Assembly (NCBI GenBank): GCA_964413635.1
Contig: CAYPTH010000086.1
Location: 1-12,784 of the forward strand
From: CAYFQV01 sp964413635
GTDB taxonomy: Bacteria; Spirochaetota; Spirochaetia; DSM-27196; PWMO01
Reading direction: 5' to 3'
DNA length: 12,784 nt
The notes below the pieces were generated by a model. That model did not search any database, was not told the origin of the DNA, and was given only the letters and a program-made list of their open reading frames with translations. Shown piece after piece: positions 1 through 8,755 of this stretch. The position numbers and the translations under genes were made by a program. Position 1 is the first letter of the stretch. Every line of letters starts with the position of its first letter.

Positions 1-8
1 GGAAGGTG

Positions 9-44
9 CCGGACTGAGCGACGGGCCTTACCAACAGAGTCCGG
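9..44. promoter_or_regulatory. Inverted repeat upstream of the DUF1538 gene
   Basis: CCGGACT (9-15) is exactly complementary to AGTCCGG (38-44), with a 22-nt loop between. It lies just before the first gene. It could be an operator, a leader hairpin, or the remains of a terminator of an upstream gene outside the window. There is no T-tract after it, so a classical terminator is unlikely. A 7-bp GC-rich match can also arise by chance. Confidence 0.22.
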
Positions 45-62
45 TCATGATAGCATCGCCCG

Positions 63-2144
63 ATGTCGTCAGGATCTCGTATTCGCATCCGACCACTTGC
101 CGCGCTCGGCATGATTGGGTCCTACATCAGAGTCCGTTTCACGGATCAGCTTCGGGCCGTTGCCTTCATCATCATCTATCTCGTGGCGTTTCAGATTCTC
201 GTGTTCGGGACCATTCCGCAGGATGCCGTGCAGGTCGCCGTGGGCATTGGCATGGTCATTCTCGGGCTGACCGCCTTCCTCGAAGGCATCTTGATCGGGC
301 TCATGCCTTTAGGGGAGCGCGTCGGGGTCCGGCTCCCGGAGCGAGCCGGCGTGACCGCGATCGCGGCGTTCGGTGTCCTGCTCGGCATTGGCTCCACCCT
401 TGCCGAGCCGGCCGTCGCGGCGCTCCGCGGCATGGGCAGGACGGTGACTGCCTGGGAGACGCCGCTCCTGTTCAGGATTCTCGAGCAGCAGTCCGAGTGG
501 CTGGTTGCCGCCATCGCGCTGGGCGTGGGAGTTGCCGTGGCGCTGGGAATGGTGCGCTTCTTCTACAACCTGTCGATTAAGCCCTTCGTATACGTTCTCG
601 TGCCGCTCGTCCTATTGCTGACCGGCGCGGTGCAGATCCATGGAGCGTATGCCGAAGTAGTCGGGCTGGCATGGGACGCCGGGGCGGTTACCACCGGCGC
701 CGTGACGGTTCCCCTTGTCCTCGCCCTCGGAGTGGGTGTGTCCCGCGCCGCCGGTGCCCGGGATTCCAGCGGGGGCGGCTTCGGTATTGTCATGCTGGCA
801 TCTCTCATGCCGATCGCATCCGTTCTTCTCTTCGGTATCGTGATCGGTGTCGATACCCCTTCACCCTCAGATGAGAGAACCTTCTTTGCACCGGCCAACA
901 GAGAGAAGGCCCTGGAATTGTTCGACGATGAAGATGCCCTGCTCAGGCACGCCTTCACGCGGGCCGGCGCGGTGGGGCGGCGAGCGTACTTCGAGGAAAG
1001 CGCTATCTATGAGGCGACACTGCGATCACTCGCCAGCAGCCGGCGCGCCCGGCAGGAGCTGCTCGGAGACATGCCGCTGTCGGAATGGCTCGCTACGCAG
1101 GCGTCACAGACAGAGCGGGATATCCTAGACTCCCGCGCTGTCGTGGCACCTTCGCAAGAATCCTCCGTCGGCACGGCACTCGCGCAGACCGTTCTGAGTC
1201 AGGGACGTGTCGCCGTGCGGGCCGTAGTGCCCCTGGCACTGCTTCTCCTCTTCGTGTTGATGGTGGCGCTGCGTGCCCGACCCCGATACACGGATGAGCT
1301 GGTTTTCGGACTCGTCCTTTCCATTGTCGGAATGACGGTGCTTTCCGCCGGCATCCAGTTCGGATTGGTCCCCCTCGGAGATGCGGTCGGACGGGAACTG
1401 CCGCGGGCCTTTCGCAGCGATCCGGAAGAAGCCGAGCGTGTGCTCATTCGCAATTTCGACCGAGATCTCGTCCAGGAGGGCGTATCCTCGGACGGAACGA
1501 GACGCCCCTTCTTCTTCCTGCAGGATCAAGACGGTTGGCAGAAGGTACCCTTCGTTGAAGAACGCTTTGAGGCGGGCAGAAACCGCTATGTGCATATCGA
1601 GTCTCGGCCGCCCCTTTTCCGGCCGACGCTTCGCCCCCTCGGTATCGGCGTTGTGATTCTGTTCGCACTCGGAATGGGCTACGGCGCGACTCGCGCAGAG
1701 CCCGCTCTAACCGCCCTCGGACAAACCGTGGAGCAGCTCACCGCAGGGGCGGTACGACGCCGCGGCGTTGTGAGCGTGGTCGCCCTCGGTGTAGGCGTGG
1801 GTCTTGCGGCGGGGGTGGTGCGCATCCTCTACCCCGTTCCGCTCTTCTGGTTGCTAATGCCTCCCTACCTTCTTCTGTTGCCCTTGACCTGGGCGAACGA
1901 AGAGAGCTTTGCCGCACTCTCCTGGGACTCGGGCGGCGTCACCACCGGTACCGTAACCGTCCCGCTTGTAATGGCCATGGGTCTCGGTCTGGGCCGGGAA
2001 CTGGAGCTCGCCGACGGCTTTGGTGTCCTGGCTCTTGCATCTGTCTTTCCGATTCTGGCCATGTTGCTATACGGGCTGGTGCTGCGGCTGCGGCAGGAGC
2101 GCATGATGAAAGCCATGCGGAAGGATAGCTCCGATGAGCGATAG
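63..2144 (+). CDS. Fused tandem DUF1538 integral membrane protein (putative transporter)
   Basis: This is a 693-residue polytopic membrane protein with two DUF1538 modules. The family signature appears twice: WDAGAVTTGAVTVP at residue 204 and WDSGGVTTGTVTVP at 621. A second paired motif is EPAVAAL (E115) and EPALTAL (E546), and a third is LMPLGERVG (about 80) and LVPLGDAVG (about 435). About six hydrophobic segments flank each set. A charged segment of about 115 residues (about 265-380) separates the modules, and the second module carries an extra hydrophilic insertion of about 75 residues (about 447-521). Members of the family act as paired membrane proteins; from memory, a two-gene DUF1538 pair (UmpAB) was described as a Na+(Li+,K+)/H+ antiporter in a halophile, so cation transport is possible but inferred. 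An in-frame stop at 48-50 limits the N-terminus. ATG 63 has no clear ribosome-binding site, and ATG 111 (residue 17) is an alternative start. The reading frame overlaps the next gene, which encodes its likely regulator. Confidence 0.88.
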   Translation: MSSGSRIRIRPLAALGMIGSYIRVRFTDQLRAVAFIIIYLVAFQILVFGTIPQDAVQVAVGIGMVILGLTAFLEGILIGLMPLGERVGVRLPERAGVTAIAAFGVLLGIGSTLAEPAVAALRGMGRTVTAWETPLLFRILEQQSEWLVAAIALGVGVAVALGMVRFFYNLSIKPFVYVLVPLVLLLTGAVQIHGAYAEVVGLAWDAGAVTTGAVTVPLVLALGVGVSRAAGARDSSGGGFGIVMLASLMPIASVLLFGIVIGVDTPSPSDERTFFAPANREKALELFDDEDALLRHAFTRAGAVGRRAYFEESAIYEATLRSLASSRRARQELLGDMPLSEWLATQASQTERDILDSRAVVAPSQESSVGTALAQTVLSQGRVAVRAVVPLALLLLFVLMVALRARPRYTDELVFGLVLSIVGMTVLSAGIQFGLVPLGDAVGRELPRAFRSDPEEAERVLIRNFDRDLVQEGVSSDGTRRPFFFLQDQDGWQKVPFVEERFEAGRNRYVHIESRPPLFRPTLRPLGIGVVILFALGMGYGATRAEPALTALGQTVEQLTAGAVRRRGVVSVVALGVGVGLAAGVVRILYPVPLFWLLMPPYLLLLPLTWANEESFAALSWDSGGVTTGTVTVPLVMAMGLGLGRELELADGFGVLALASVFPILAMLLYGLVLRLRQERMMKAMRKDSSDER

Positions 2145-3258
2145 TCACGTTCCTCTTGTTCGCGACGTGAGCCGCATAACCTGTCATGTTTCCCGCACTA
2201 TCACACCGCGCATTACGAAGCGCCTTGCGAGGATCGGGGTTGACAATGCGCTCATTGAAAGCGGCAGAACGGTGCGTCACGTTCTCTCCCGGCGACCCCT
2301 CGGCCTGCCCGGCACGGTTGATCGCCTTGAAGACACCCCGGCCGATGTATTCCATATGACCGTTCCCCTTGACGCGGAAACAGCGGTAATGGAAGAGCTC
2401 GTGCATGTCGCCAAGCTCGATGTTCCCGGATACGGCAGCATCTATTCACAGCGGATCCAGGAGTATGGAAGCGCGCGCCTCCCGGACATCCGAAGCGAAG
2501 ACGGGACCAGGCGTCTTCAGCGAAGGTTCCTCCCGGACCTGGCCCTCATAACTATCATTGTGAGTATGCCGGAGATTACCTCCCGGCTGGTCAGGGTTGC
2601 CCTGGAGCTTGGAAGCTCAGTCCCGCTCATAACCGTTGGCGTCGGCACGGGGGTCAGAGACCGGCTAGGGCTCCTCCGCATTACCATACCGCCGGAAAAG
2701 GAGATCGTGCATCTTCTAGTTCCTCAACACGACGCGAACGAAATCATGCGTCTTCTCGTGGAGGAGGGCCGTCTGGACCGACACGGGAGGGGCTTTATCT
2801 ATCGCGCCCCGGTCACCGCAGGCATGCTGGATACTCGTCTGCACGTCGGCCCCCCGAGGCATGCGGCCAGCATGGAACAGGTAATCGCTGCAATCGATGA
2901 GCTTCGCCGTGGAACTTCGTGGCGAAAACGATTCACCGCACCGGAATCAACACTCCAAACGTGGACGGGAGAGTTGCATCTTGCCAACAGAGAGATTGTT
3001 GTGATCTGCGCCGAGGGCTGCGCGCGACACCTCGTCGACGCCGCGCTTGACGCAGGTGCAGGCGGCGCGACAACTACACGCCTGCGACGGCTGTCGACGG
3101 GTGACGGCGAAGGTGCGGCTGCCCGGGAGCGCAGCATTATCAGCGTTCCCCAGGAGCGTGCGGATGGGGTAGTTCAAGCCCTCGTCGACGCCGGAGCTAC
3201 GGGGGGCAATTCCTTTGAGCGGATTCAGCTGCTCAATGCTCCGGCTTCGCAGTTCTGA
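2134..3258 (+). CDS. Triple P-II/GlnB-like regulatory protein paired with DUF1538 transporter
   Basis: This is a 374-residue soluble protein with no signal peptide or membrane segment. It reads as three tandem P-II-like (ferredoxin-fold) units: about 10-118, about 135-235 and about 284-370. Unit 1 has the B-loop-like stretch GYGSIYSQRI, and unit 2 has GRGFIYRAPV followed by TAGMLDTR; these resemble the nucleotide-binding loop of GlnB-type proteins. Unit 3 is the most divergent (ATGGNSFERIQLL). Each unit shows the alternating hydrophobic pattern and the 'predict-a-helix then VxxLLxxG' rhythm of the fold. P-II proteins classically bind ATP/ADP and small effectors and block or open a membrane partner. 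The start ATG overlaps the last 11 bases of the DUF1538 gene, so the two are probably translationally coupled and work together. The effector and transported substrate cannot be read from the sequence. Unit boundaries are approximate, and the third unit is the least certain. Confidence 0.8.
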   Translation: MSDSHVPLVRDVSRITCHVSRTITPRITKRLARIGVDNALIESGRTVRHVLSRRPLGLPGTVDRLEDTPADVFHMTVPLDAETAVMEELVHVAKLDVPGYGSIYSQRIQEYGSARLPDIRSEDGTRRLQRRFLPDLALITIIVSMPEITSRLVRVALELGSSVPLITVGVGTGVRDRLGLLRITIPPEKEIVHLLVPQHDANEIMRLLVEEGRLDRHGRGFIYRAPVTAGMLDTRLHVGPPRHAASMEQVIAAIDELRRGTSWRKRFTAPESTLQTWTGELHLANREIVVICAEGCARHLVDAALDAGAGGATTTRLRRLSTGDGEGAAARERSIISVPQERADGVVQALVDAGATGGNSFERIQLLNAPASQF

Positions 3259-3476
3259 GGCGGGACGGTTCACGCCAGGGATAGTCCGATTGCGCGATAC
3301 TCTCGTATTTGAGCGTCGCCGGTCGCTGCCAACAGAGCGAAGCCCACCTCAATTGCGCCGTCCTTGAATCAACATGGCCACGCCTCCTGTATCCAATAGA
3401 CGGAAGCTCCCGCCGCGGCCCGGGATCGGAGGTCCTTGGAATACGCGCCGAAAGTGGAGTACAAAGGTGGGCGCCA
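3259..3476. other. Intergenic region before the Wadjet operon
   Basis: This 218-bp stretch separates the P-II gene from jetA. The jetA frame stays open upstream to position 3309, but the added residues look like random translation and have no family match that I recognise. I see no T-tract terminator. There is a TTGAAT at 3364-3369, but no -10 box at a good distance. A TTGGAA (3436-3441) with TACAAA (3460-3465) would remove the jetA ribosome-binding site from the transcript. The operon promoter should lie here, but I cannot place it. Confidence 0.5.
3463..3470 (+). promoter_or_regulatory. Ribosome-binding site of jetA
   Basis: AAAGGTGG sits six bases before ATG 3477. It decides the start: the frame is open further upstream, but only the protein from this ATG begins with the family-typical FDHLPENFFTPLAS N-terminus. 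Confidence 0.7.
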
Positions 3477-5035
3477 ATGAGTAGTGTCTTCGATCACCTT
3501 CCCGAGAACTTTTTCACTCCCCTCGCCTCTCCGAATAGGATCCACTACGCGGAGCTGCTCGTTCGTTTCTACGAGCTCTTCCTCGAGTACCATTCCAGCG
3601 TGGAGCGCGCCGTCGTCGTGGAGACCTTTACGGACTATCTCGCTTCGGTTACTCCGACGGAGATTGCACCCGAGGGTGAAGATGCGGAGCGAGATGCGAA
3701 CCATTCCGCGGATGAAGACCCCCGCGCAACGGCAAGCCGCTTCATCCGCCGATTGATATCCTACGGGTGGATCGAGGAAGAGGAGCTCCTCGACTTTACC
3801 CGAGTCATCAACCTGCGCGACACAGCCCGGCCGTTTCTGGAGGCGCTTCACCAGGTCCACCACGGCTCCGCGGTCGAGTATGAGAGCCACGTCGTCGCCA
3901 TCTATTCGTCCCTTGGCAGCGATGCGGCCGACGACAGCGGCGAGCATGCGGTATTGAACGCCCACATGCACACGCGGCTCCTCCTCGAATCCCTGAAGCT
4001 GCTGGACCAAAACATTCGCGCACACCTGCAGGAACTGTTCTCCCGAGATGCCACCGTTCCGGAGCTCCTCCACGCTCACTACGACGTCTACATGCACGAG
4101 GTGATCGACCGCGCCTATACCAGGCTCAAGACCTCCGACAACCTCTCCCGGTACCGGCCGCGGATACTCAAGCGAATTAATGCCTTCCTGGTCGATGATG
4201 ACTGGCTGCAGCGCACGGCGGATCGACTCTCCGTCATTAAGCGAAGCTCCTTCGAGGCGGCGCGGGAGGAGCTGCGGCGTATGCTGGTGGAGATTCGCAA
4301 CGATCTCCAGGCAATCGACCCCCTTCTCGAGCGAATCGATGACCGTAACCGCCGCTACTCGCGCATCTCCACCGAGCGAATCCGGTCCCAGATTCACGCC
4401 GATCGGGGACTCGCGGGAAAGATCACCGCCATCGTGCAGGCGTGGGCGGACGGTGACTATCCCCCCGAGGCGGCACCGGATCACCTCGTGCACACCTTGC
4501 ACCGTCTGCGCCATCTCTCCACCGGGTCGCTCTACACGCGCAGAAGCAGAAGTGTCACCGAGNNNNNNNNNNNNNNNNNNNNNNNNNNNNNNNNNNNNNN
4601 NNNNNNNNNNNNNNNNNNNNNNNNNNNNNNNNNNNNNNNNNNNNNNNNNNNNNNNNNNNNNNTCTCTCCACCGGGTCGCTCTACACGCGCAGAAGCAGAA
4701 GTGTCACCGAGGAAGGGCTCCGACGCAGCGATGATGCACCGGTAGACGTCGAAGCGGCTGAACGCGAGATCGTTCTGCGAGCGCGCGGGCAGCTCAGTCC
4801 ACGGAAGGTCGCCGCGTTTCTCGAAGCGGCCGCTCCCTACCCGGGCAACGCGGCGCGCGCCGAGACGCTGTTGACGAACCTGGACAGCTACATCCGGCTC
4901 CTCTACGCCGGCGCCTACGCCGAGGGCAGACCGGATAGCTTTCCCTACACCGTGGAGTGGGGAAGCGAAACGCGGCAGGTAGGTCGTTTCCGCATTACCG
5001 ACCATCGATTCGTACGGAGGTATCCAGATGGATGA
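3477..5035 (+). CDS. jetA: Wadjet JetA, kleisin-like subunit (DUF5716 type), interrupted by an assembly gap
   Basis: JetA is the kleisin-like (MukF/MksF-related) subunit that bridges the heads of the JetC ATPase and carries JetB. The N-terminus FDHLPENFFTPLASPNRIHY and the segment RFIRRLISYGWIEEEE (after an acidic linker) are typical of DUF5716 JetA, the form found in Wadjet type II. The middle part is helical and charged. A 100-N run (4563-4662) falls in the gene. The 49 bases before it (4514-4562) and after it (4663-4711) are identical. Removing one copy and the Ns (149 bases) gives an uninterrupted frame: LSTGSLYTRRSRSVTE, then EGLRRSDDAPVDVEAAERE, and on to ...RRYPDG with TGA at 5033-5035. 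The repaired protein has 469 residues, a normal size, and its last 8 bases overlap the jetB start. The early stop near 4745 seen in the raw sequence is therefore false. The type II assignment rests on recognition by eye. Confidence 0.88.
4514..4562. repeat. 49-bp direct repeat, left copy (contig-end overlap)
   Basis: These 49 bases match 4663-4711 exactly. They abut the N-run on its left. The arrangement is what a scaffolder leaves when two contigs that share an end overlap are joined with a fixed-size gap instead of being merged. It is not a biological repeat. Confidence 0.9.
4563..4662. other. Assembly gap of 100 N inside jetA (artefact, true length zero)
   Basis: There are exactly 100 Ns, a common placeholder length. 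Because the flanks overlap by 49 bp and merging keeps the JetA frame open to a natural stop, no sequence is likely to be missing. Confidence 0.9.
4663..4711. repeat. 49-bp direct repeat, right copy (contig-end overlap)
   Basis: This is the second copy of 4514-4562, abutting the N-run on its right. The frame that continues JetA enters this copy at 4664 and stays open to 5035. Confidence 0.9.
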
Positions 5036-5645
5036 GCGACTTCTGCGCTATCAGAAGCTTTCGGACCCTGATCGGGAGCTCTTCCGGATCGCCTTGAACA
5101 CCTTGCTCACCGAGAGCTTCCTCCTGCGCTCGCTTGACGGGCACGCTCGCGCCTACCAGTTTGCCGCCGCCAACACCGAGATCCTCGACGCCTACCTCGA
5201 GCTCGCAGGCTGGGGCTTGCGCAAGGACGAGCATCTCGGCGTCATCTCCTTCGACGGTCCCGCCTCCGCGAGACTTCAGCTCAAGAAGGACGAAAGCATC
5301 CTCCTCCTCGTCCTGCGCCTCCTCTACGAGGAGAAGAGCGGTGAGATTGCGATCCACGGGGAGCGAACAGTTCGCCAGCAGGAGATTCAGGACCGCCTGA
5401 AGACGGTAGCGGATCTCTCCTACCGCAAGACGCCCTTCCTCGCACTCCTGCGCCGCTTTCAGGCGCTGCGGCTCATCAACATCCGCGGTCCCGAGGACGA
5501 CCCGGAAACCACGGTGATTCTCTTCCCGAGCATCCCCTTCGTGCTAGATGGAGTATCCGTTGAAGAGATCGCCGAGCGCATCCAGACCTATCGGTCTTCC
5601 GACTACGACGACCAGGATGAAGGCGACCAGGAGGTATCTGAATGA
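5028..5645 (+). CDS. jetB: Wadjet JetB, MukE/MksE-like subunit (DUF4194)
   Basis: This 205-residue protein has the look of DUF4194, the small winged-helix (KITE-type) partner of kleisins. Recognisable parts are an N-terminal helical start, LTESFLLRSLDGHARAYQF, the core LLLVLRLLYEEKSGE, and KTPFLALLRRFQALRLINIR, followed by the strand ETTVILFPSIPFVLDG. The tail is acidic (SSDYDDQDEGDQEVSE). In Wadjet, JetB binds JetA and helps the complex hold DNA. CGGAGG (5015-5020) lies seven bases before the ATG. The start overlaps the end of the repaired jetA frame by 8 bases and the stop overlaps the jetC start by 4 (ATGA), so translation of the three genes is probably coupled. Confidence 0.88.
   Translation: MDERLLRYQKLSDPDRELFRIALNTLLTESFLLRSLDGHARAYQFAAANTEILDAYLELAGWGLRKDEHLGVISFDGPASARLQLKKDESILLLVLRLLYEEKSGEIAIHGERTVRQQEIQDRLKTVADLSYRKTPFLALLRRFQALRLINIRGPEDDPETTVILFPSIPFVLDGVSVEEIAERIQTYRSSDYDDQDEGDQEVSE
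5629..5634 (+). promoter_or_regulatory. Ribosome-binding site of jetC inside jetB
   Basis: A consensus AGGAGG ends seven bases before ATG 5642. It lies within the last codons of jetB and supports ATG 5642 (or the adjacent ATG 5645) as the jetC start. Confidence 0.75.
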
Positions 5646-8600
5646 TGACGCTCTCCCGGGTGCGCCTGGTGAACTGGCACTTTTTCTCGGACATCACGCT
5701 GCAGATCGGGCTGCTCTCACTTCTTGCCGGCGACAACGGCAGCGGAAAGAGCACGATCATAGATGCAATGCAGTACGGCCTGGTGGCTAAGGTACAGCGC
5801 ATTCGCTTCAACGCCGCCGCAACGGACCAGCGCACGGCTCGCACCCTCGAGAGCTACACCCGCGCCAAGGTCGGCGCCGACGGACTTGATTACCTTCGGG
5901 GAGATTGCCTCTCCCACGTGATCCTGGAGTTCACCGCGGAGGGCCGCCGCTCCTGCGCGGGGATCATGATCGAGTCCTTCCGCGATGGCGATTGCCGCGA
6001 GCATCCCTGGCTTCTCACCGATGCCGGACTCGACGACATCGCGGTGTATGAGGAAGACCACTTTGTCCGGCCCCGTCAATTCCGCGACCGCCTGAAGGCT
6101 CGCGGCGGCCGCATCTGTCCGACCAAGGCCGACTACAACAATCGGCTCACACACCTCCTCGGCGTCCACCGACGCGGCAGCGACTTCAACCCCTACTTCG
6201 CCGCACTGGTCCGGTCGGTAAGCTTCACGCCGTTTACATCGGTCCATGACTTCGTCTGCGACTACATTCTCGAGGAGCGCACCGTCGATGTCGGAGCCAT
6301 GAAAGAGAACCTTCTCAACTACCGGGCCGCCGAACGCGAGGCGGCTGCAATGGAAGAGCGGATTCTCCTGCTGCAAAGGGTTCGGGACAAGCGCGACGCG
6401 CTCCTTCAGGTGCTCGCTCAGATCCAACGGCAGGAGTATCTGCGACTTCGTCTGCTTATGGAGAAGGAGCGAAGCGCGGCATCCGAAACTGCGACGACCC
6501 TCGACACCGAAAAGGCCGCCGTTCAGCGCCTTTCGCTTTCTCTTCAACAGAGCACCGATCAAAAGCACCGTCTCGAGGCGCAGCGTGACGAGCTTCACGT
6601 CTCCTTGGCGACCGACGAAACCCGCCAAGTTTATCAGCGCCTGCGTCGCGATCGGGATGATCTTCTGAAGCAGCGCACCGTGCAGAAGGAGCGTGCCGAT
6701 CGGACCGAGACCATTCGTCGGCGCGTTACGGAGATCCTCGGCCGGGAGCCCGGTGATTCCGCGACGGAGATGCAGACCGTCGCTGCCGAGGTCGCGGATG
6801 CAAGCATGGAAAGCGCGCGGTCCGAGCTCAGAATCGGGGAGCTCAAGGAACGCCTTGCGCAGAGCTACCGTGAGCGGCAGGAGCTCAAGGATGGCCTGGT
6901 TCGCTACCCGAATGCGGTCGAGCAACTCCGAACGGCCCTTCACGGAGAGGGCATTGAAACGGAGGTCCTGGCCGAGCTCCTCGAGGTCACGGACGAGAAT
7001 CACCAGGAGCTTGTTGAGAGCTGGCTCGGCGACAGGCGCTTCGCCCTGCTGGTGCCCCGCGACCGCTACCGGCGCGCTCTCGAGATCTACAACGCACAGG
7101 AAGCGGATGTGGCCGGCGTCGTCCTGCCAAATCTTGCCGTTATCCACGAGAAGGATATTCGGCCCGGTTCTCTGGCGGAACTGGTGGCGCCCGCCAATCC
7201 GGACGCCCGACGCGTCGCCTTCCATCTTCTGGCGGACGTCGTCCGTACCGATCTCTCCGAGCTGCTTCGCGAGGAGAGAAGCGTTACCGATACTGCGCTG
7301 CAGCACAGCGACGGCGCCGTCGTGCGCGCCGAGGAGGAAGCGCGTCTCCGCTGGTATCTCGGCCGCCGAGCCCGGGAGCGCAGACTTGCGTCGATAGAAG
7401 CTGCCATTGAGACCGATGAAGCCTCCCTGCGTACCGAGGAGGCGCAGAAGGACGAGCTTACGGAGAAGCTGGCACGGCTCCGCGAGGCGGAGCGCCTCCT
7501 TGGCGAGCTCGACCACCTCGGCGATGCCGCCGCGCGCCTTTCCGCAATAGAAGATGAGCTGCACGACATCGATACGCGCATGGCGGAGATAGACACGACG
7601 GGCTTCGAGAGTGTGCAACGGCAGCTCGACGCCGTCGTTGCAATGATCCGAGACCTCGAATCGAGACAACAGGAGGAGATTGAGGACCGGGGCCGGCGAA
7701 CCGCCAAGGTGACAAATCTCACCCAACGCTTGGAAGAACACCGCCGGGACGAGAGGCGTCACACCGCGGCCCTCGAGGGCTTTCTCTCGGAACACGCCGC
7801 CCAACAGGACGCGCTCGAGTCCTACTATCGCGACCGCATGCGCGGCGAATCCACCCCCCCGGACTACGACGAGATCATCCAACGCTACGAGTCGGCCTTC
7901 CGCGGTCTGCGCACCCGAGAGACCAACGCGCGGCATGACCTGGTCCAGGCGAAGCAGCAGTACAACCACCAGTACAACTCCCTTTTAGGAGTAGACGAAG
8001 ATGAGTCTACGGAGCATATGGAACTGCTCGACCGGTACACGCGCACCGAGCTTCCCGAGTACCGGGAGCGAATCGAGCGCGCTCGTGCCGAGGCGGAACG
8101 TCAGTTTCAGGAGCACTTCGTAGCCCGGTTGAACGAGTACCTCATGGAGGCCGAGGAAAGCTTCAAGGAGATCAACACCATCCTCGACCAGATCAGCTTC
8201 GGCAAGGACTCCTACCGCTTCACCATTCAGCGACGACAGGATAAGCGGGAGCTTATGCACGCGATTGCCACCGCGGCGGAGGTGCGAGAGGTCGAGGGAA
8301 CCCTCTTCGCCGCCCTCAAGAGCGAGGAAGAGCGGCGCAGCGTGGAGAGTGTGTTTGAGAAGATCCTCACCAACGAGCTCGACTCGCCCGAGGTGCGGGA
8401 GATCTGCGACTATCGGCAGTACTTCGTCTACGACATCAAGATCCGGGATGCCGAGCGGGTTGACCGGTCAACGGGAAAGCCGCTGGAGTCCTACCTGTCC
8501 CGGGTCCTGCGGGAGAAGTCGGGAGGCGAGACCCAGACCCCCTATTACGTGGCGATAGCCGCAAGCTTCTTCCGTTTCTACCGAGACAACCCGGAGGCCA

Positions 8601-8655
8601 TTCGCCTCGTGCTCTTCGACGAAGCCTTCAGCAAGATGGACGACGCCCGGATCGG
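5642..8655 (+). CDS. jetC: Wadjet JetC, SMC/MukB-like ATPase (3' end lost in gap)
   Basis: JetC is the motor of the system: a dimeric SMC-family ATPase thought to extrude DNA loops until a small circle is fully threaded and can be cut. Walker A is AGDNGSGKSTIIDAMQYG (GDNGSGKS at residues 30-37). A long charged heptad-rich region (about 235-430 and about 560-900) forms the two arms of a coiled coil. Between them, about 435-555, is a hinge-like globular part containing LGDRRFALLVPRDRYRRAL. The C-terminal head has the ABC signature KSGGETQ (SGGE at 960-963) and Walker B LVLFDEAFSKMD (D993, catalytic E994). The readable frame ends at residue 1004 in an N-run, right after the D-loop start. Family members run to about 1100 residues, so roughly 60-110 residues are missing. 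All ATPase motifs before the gap are intact, so there is no sign of decay. The reading frame that continues past the Ns is not JetC. Confidence 0.93.
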
Positions 8656-8755
8656 NNNNNNNNNNNNNNNNNNNNNNNNNNNNNNNNNNNNNNNNNNNNN
8701 NNNNNNNNNNNNNNNNNNNNNNNNNNNNNNNNNNNNNNNNNNNNNNNNNNNNNNN
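8656..8755. other. Assembly gap of 100 N between jetC and jetD (real missing sequence)
   Basis: There are again exactly 100 Ns, but here the flanking sequences do not overlap. The left flank stops in the JetC head just after Walker B. The right flank is already inside the JetD N-terminal region. The missing DNA must hold the JetC C-terminus, its stop, the jetD start and the first JetD residues. Judged by family lengths, that is probably 250-500 bp, so the Ns do not give the true distance. Confidence 0.85.

Noticed and set aside
31..39. CCAACAGAG, which also occurs at 3329-3337 and inside two coding regions
   Set aside because: Its contexts have nothing in common and two copies are within codons of unrelated genes. 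I take it as coincidence.
47..580. Second + strand frame over the start of the DUF1538 gene
   Set aside because: The translation is Arg/His/Gly-rich and shows no domain; it is an out-of-frame shadow.
3436..3465. TTGGAA/TACAAA as the jetA promoter
   Set aside because: It would start transcription at about 3472, which removes the strong ribosome-binding site at 3463-3470 from the mRNA.
3369..4514. Long open frame on the minus strand opposite jetA
   Set aside because: The same kind of shadow; jetA on the plus strand has family motifs and a good start site.
4514..4711. A biological direct repeat or mobile-element target duplication
   Set aside because: The copies abut the N-run exactly and the merged sequence keeps the gene intact, which is what an assembly overlap gives.
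4531..4745. JetA ending at 4745 as a truncated protein
   Set aside because: The stop is read only because the N-run shifts the frame. Collapsing the 49-bp overlap removes it.
5717..7969. Long open frame (about 750 codons) on the minus strand opposite jetC
   Set aside because: It is a shadow of the jetC codon pattern in GC-rich DNA. It has no ribosome-binding site and no recognisable protein features, while jetC on the other strand is unmistakable.
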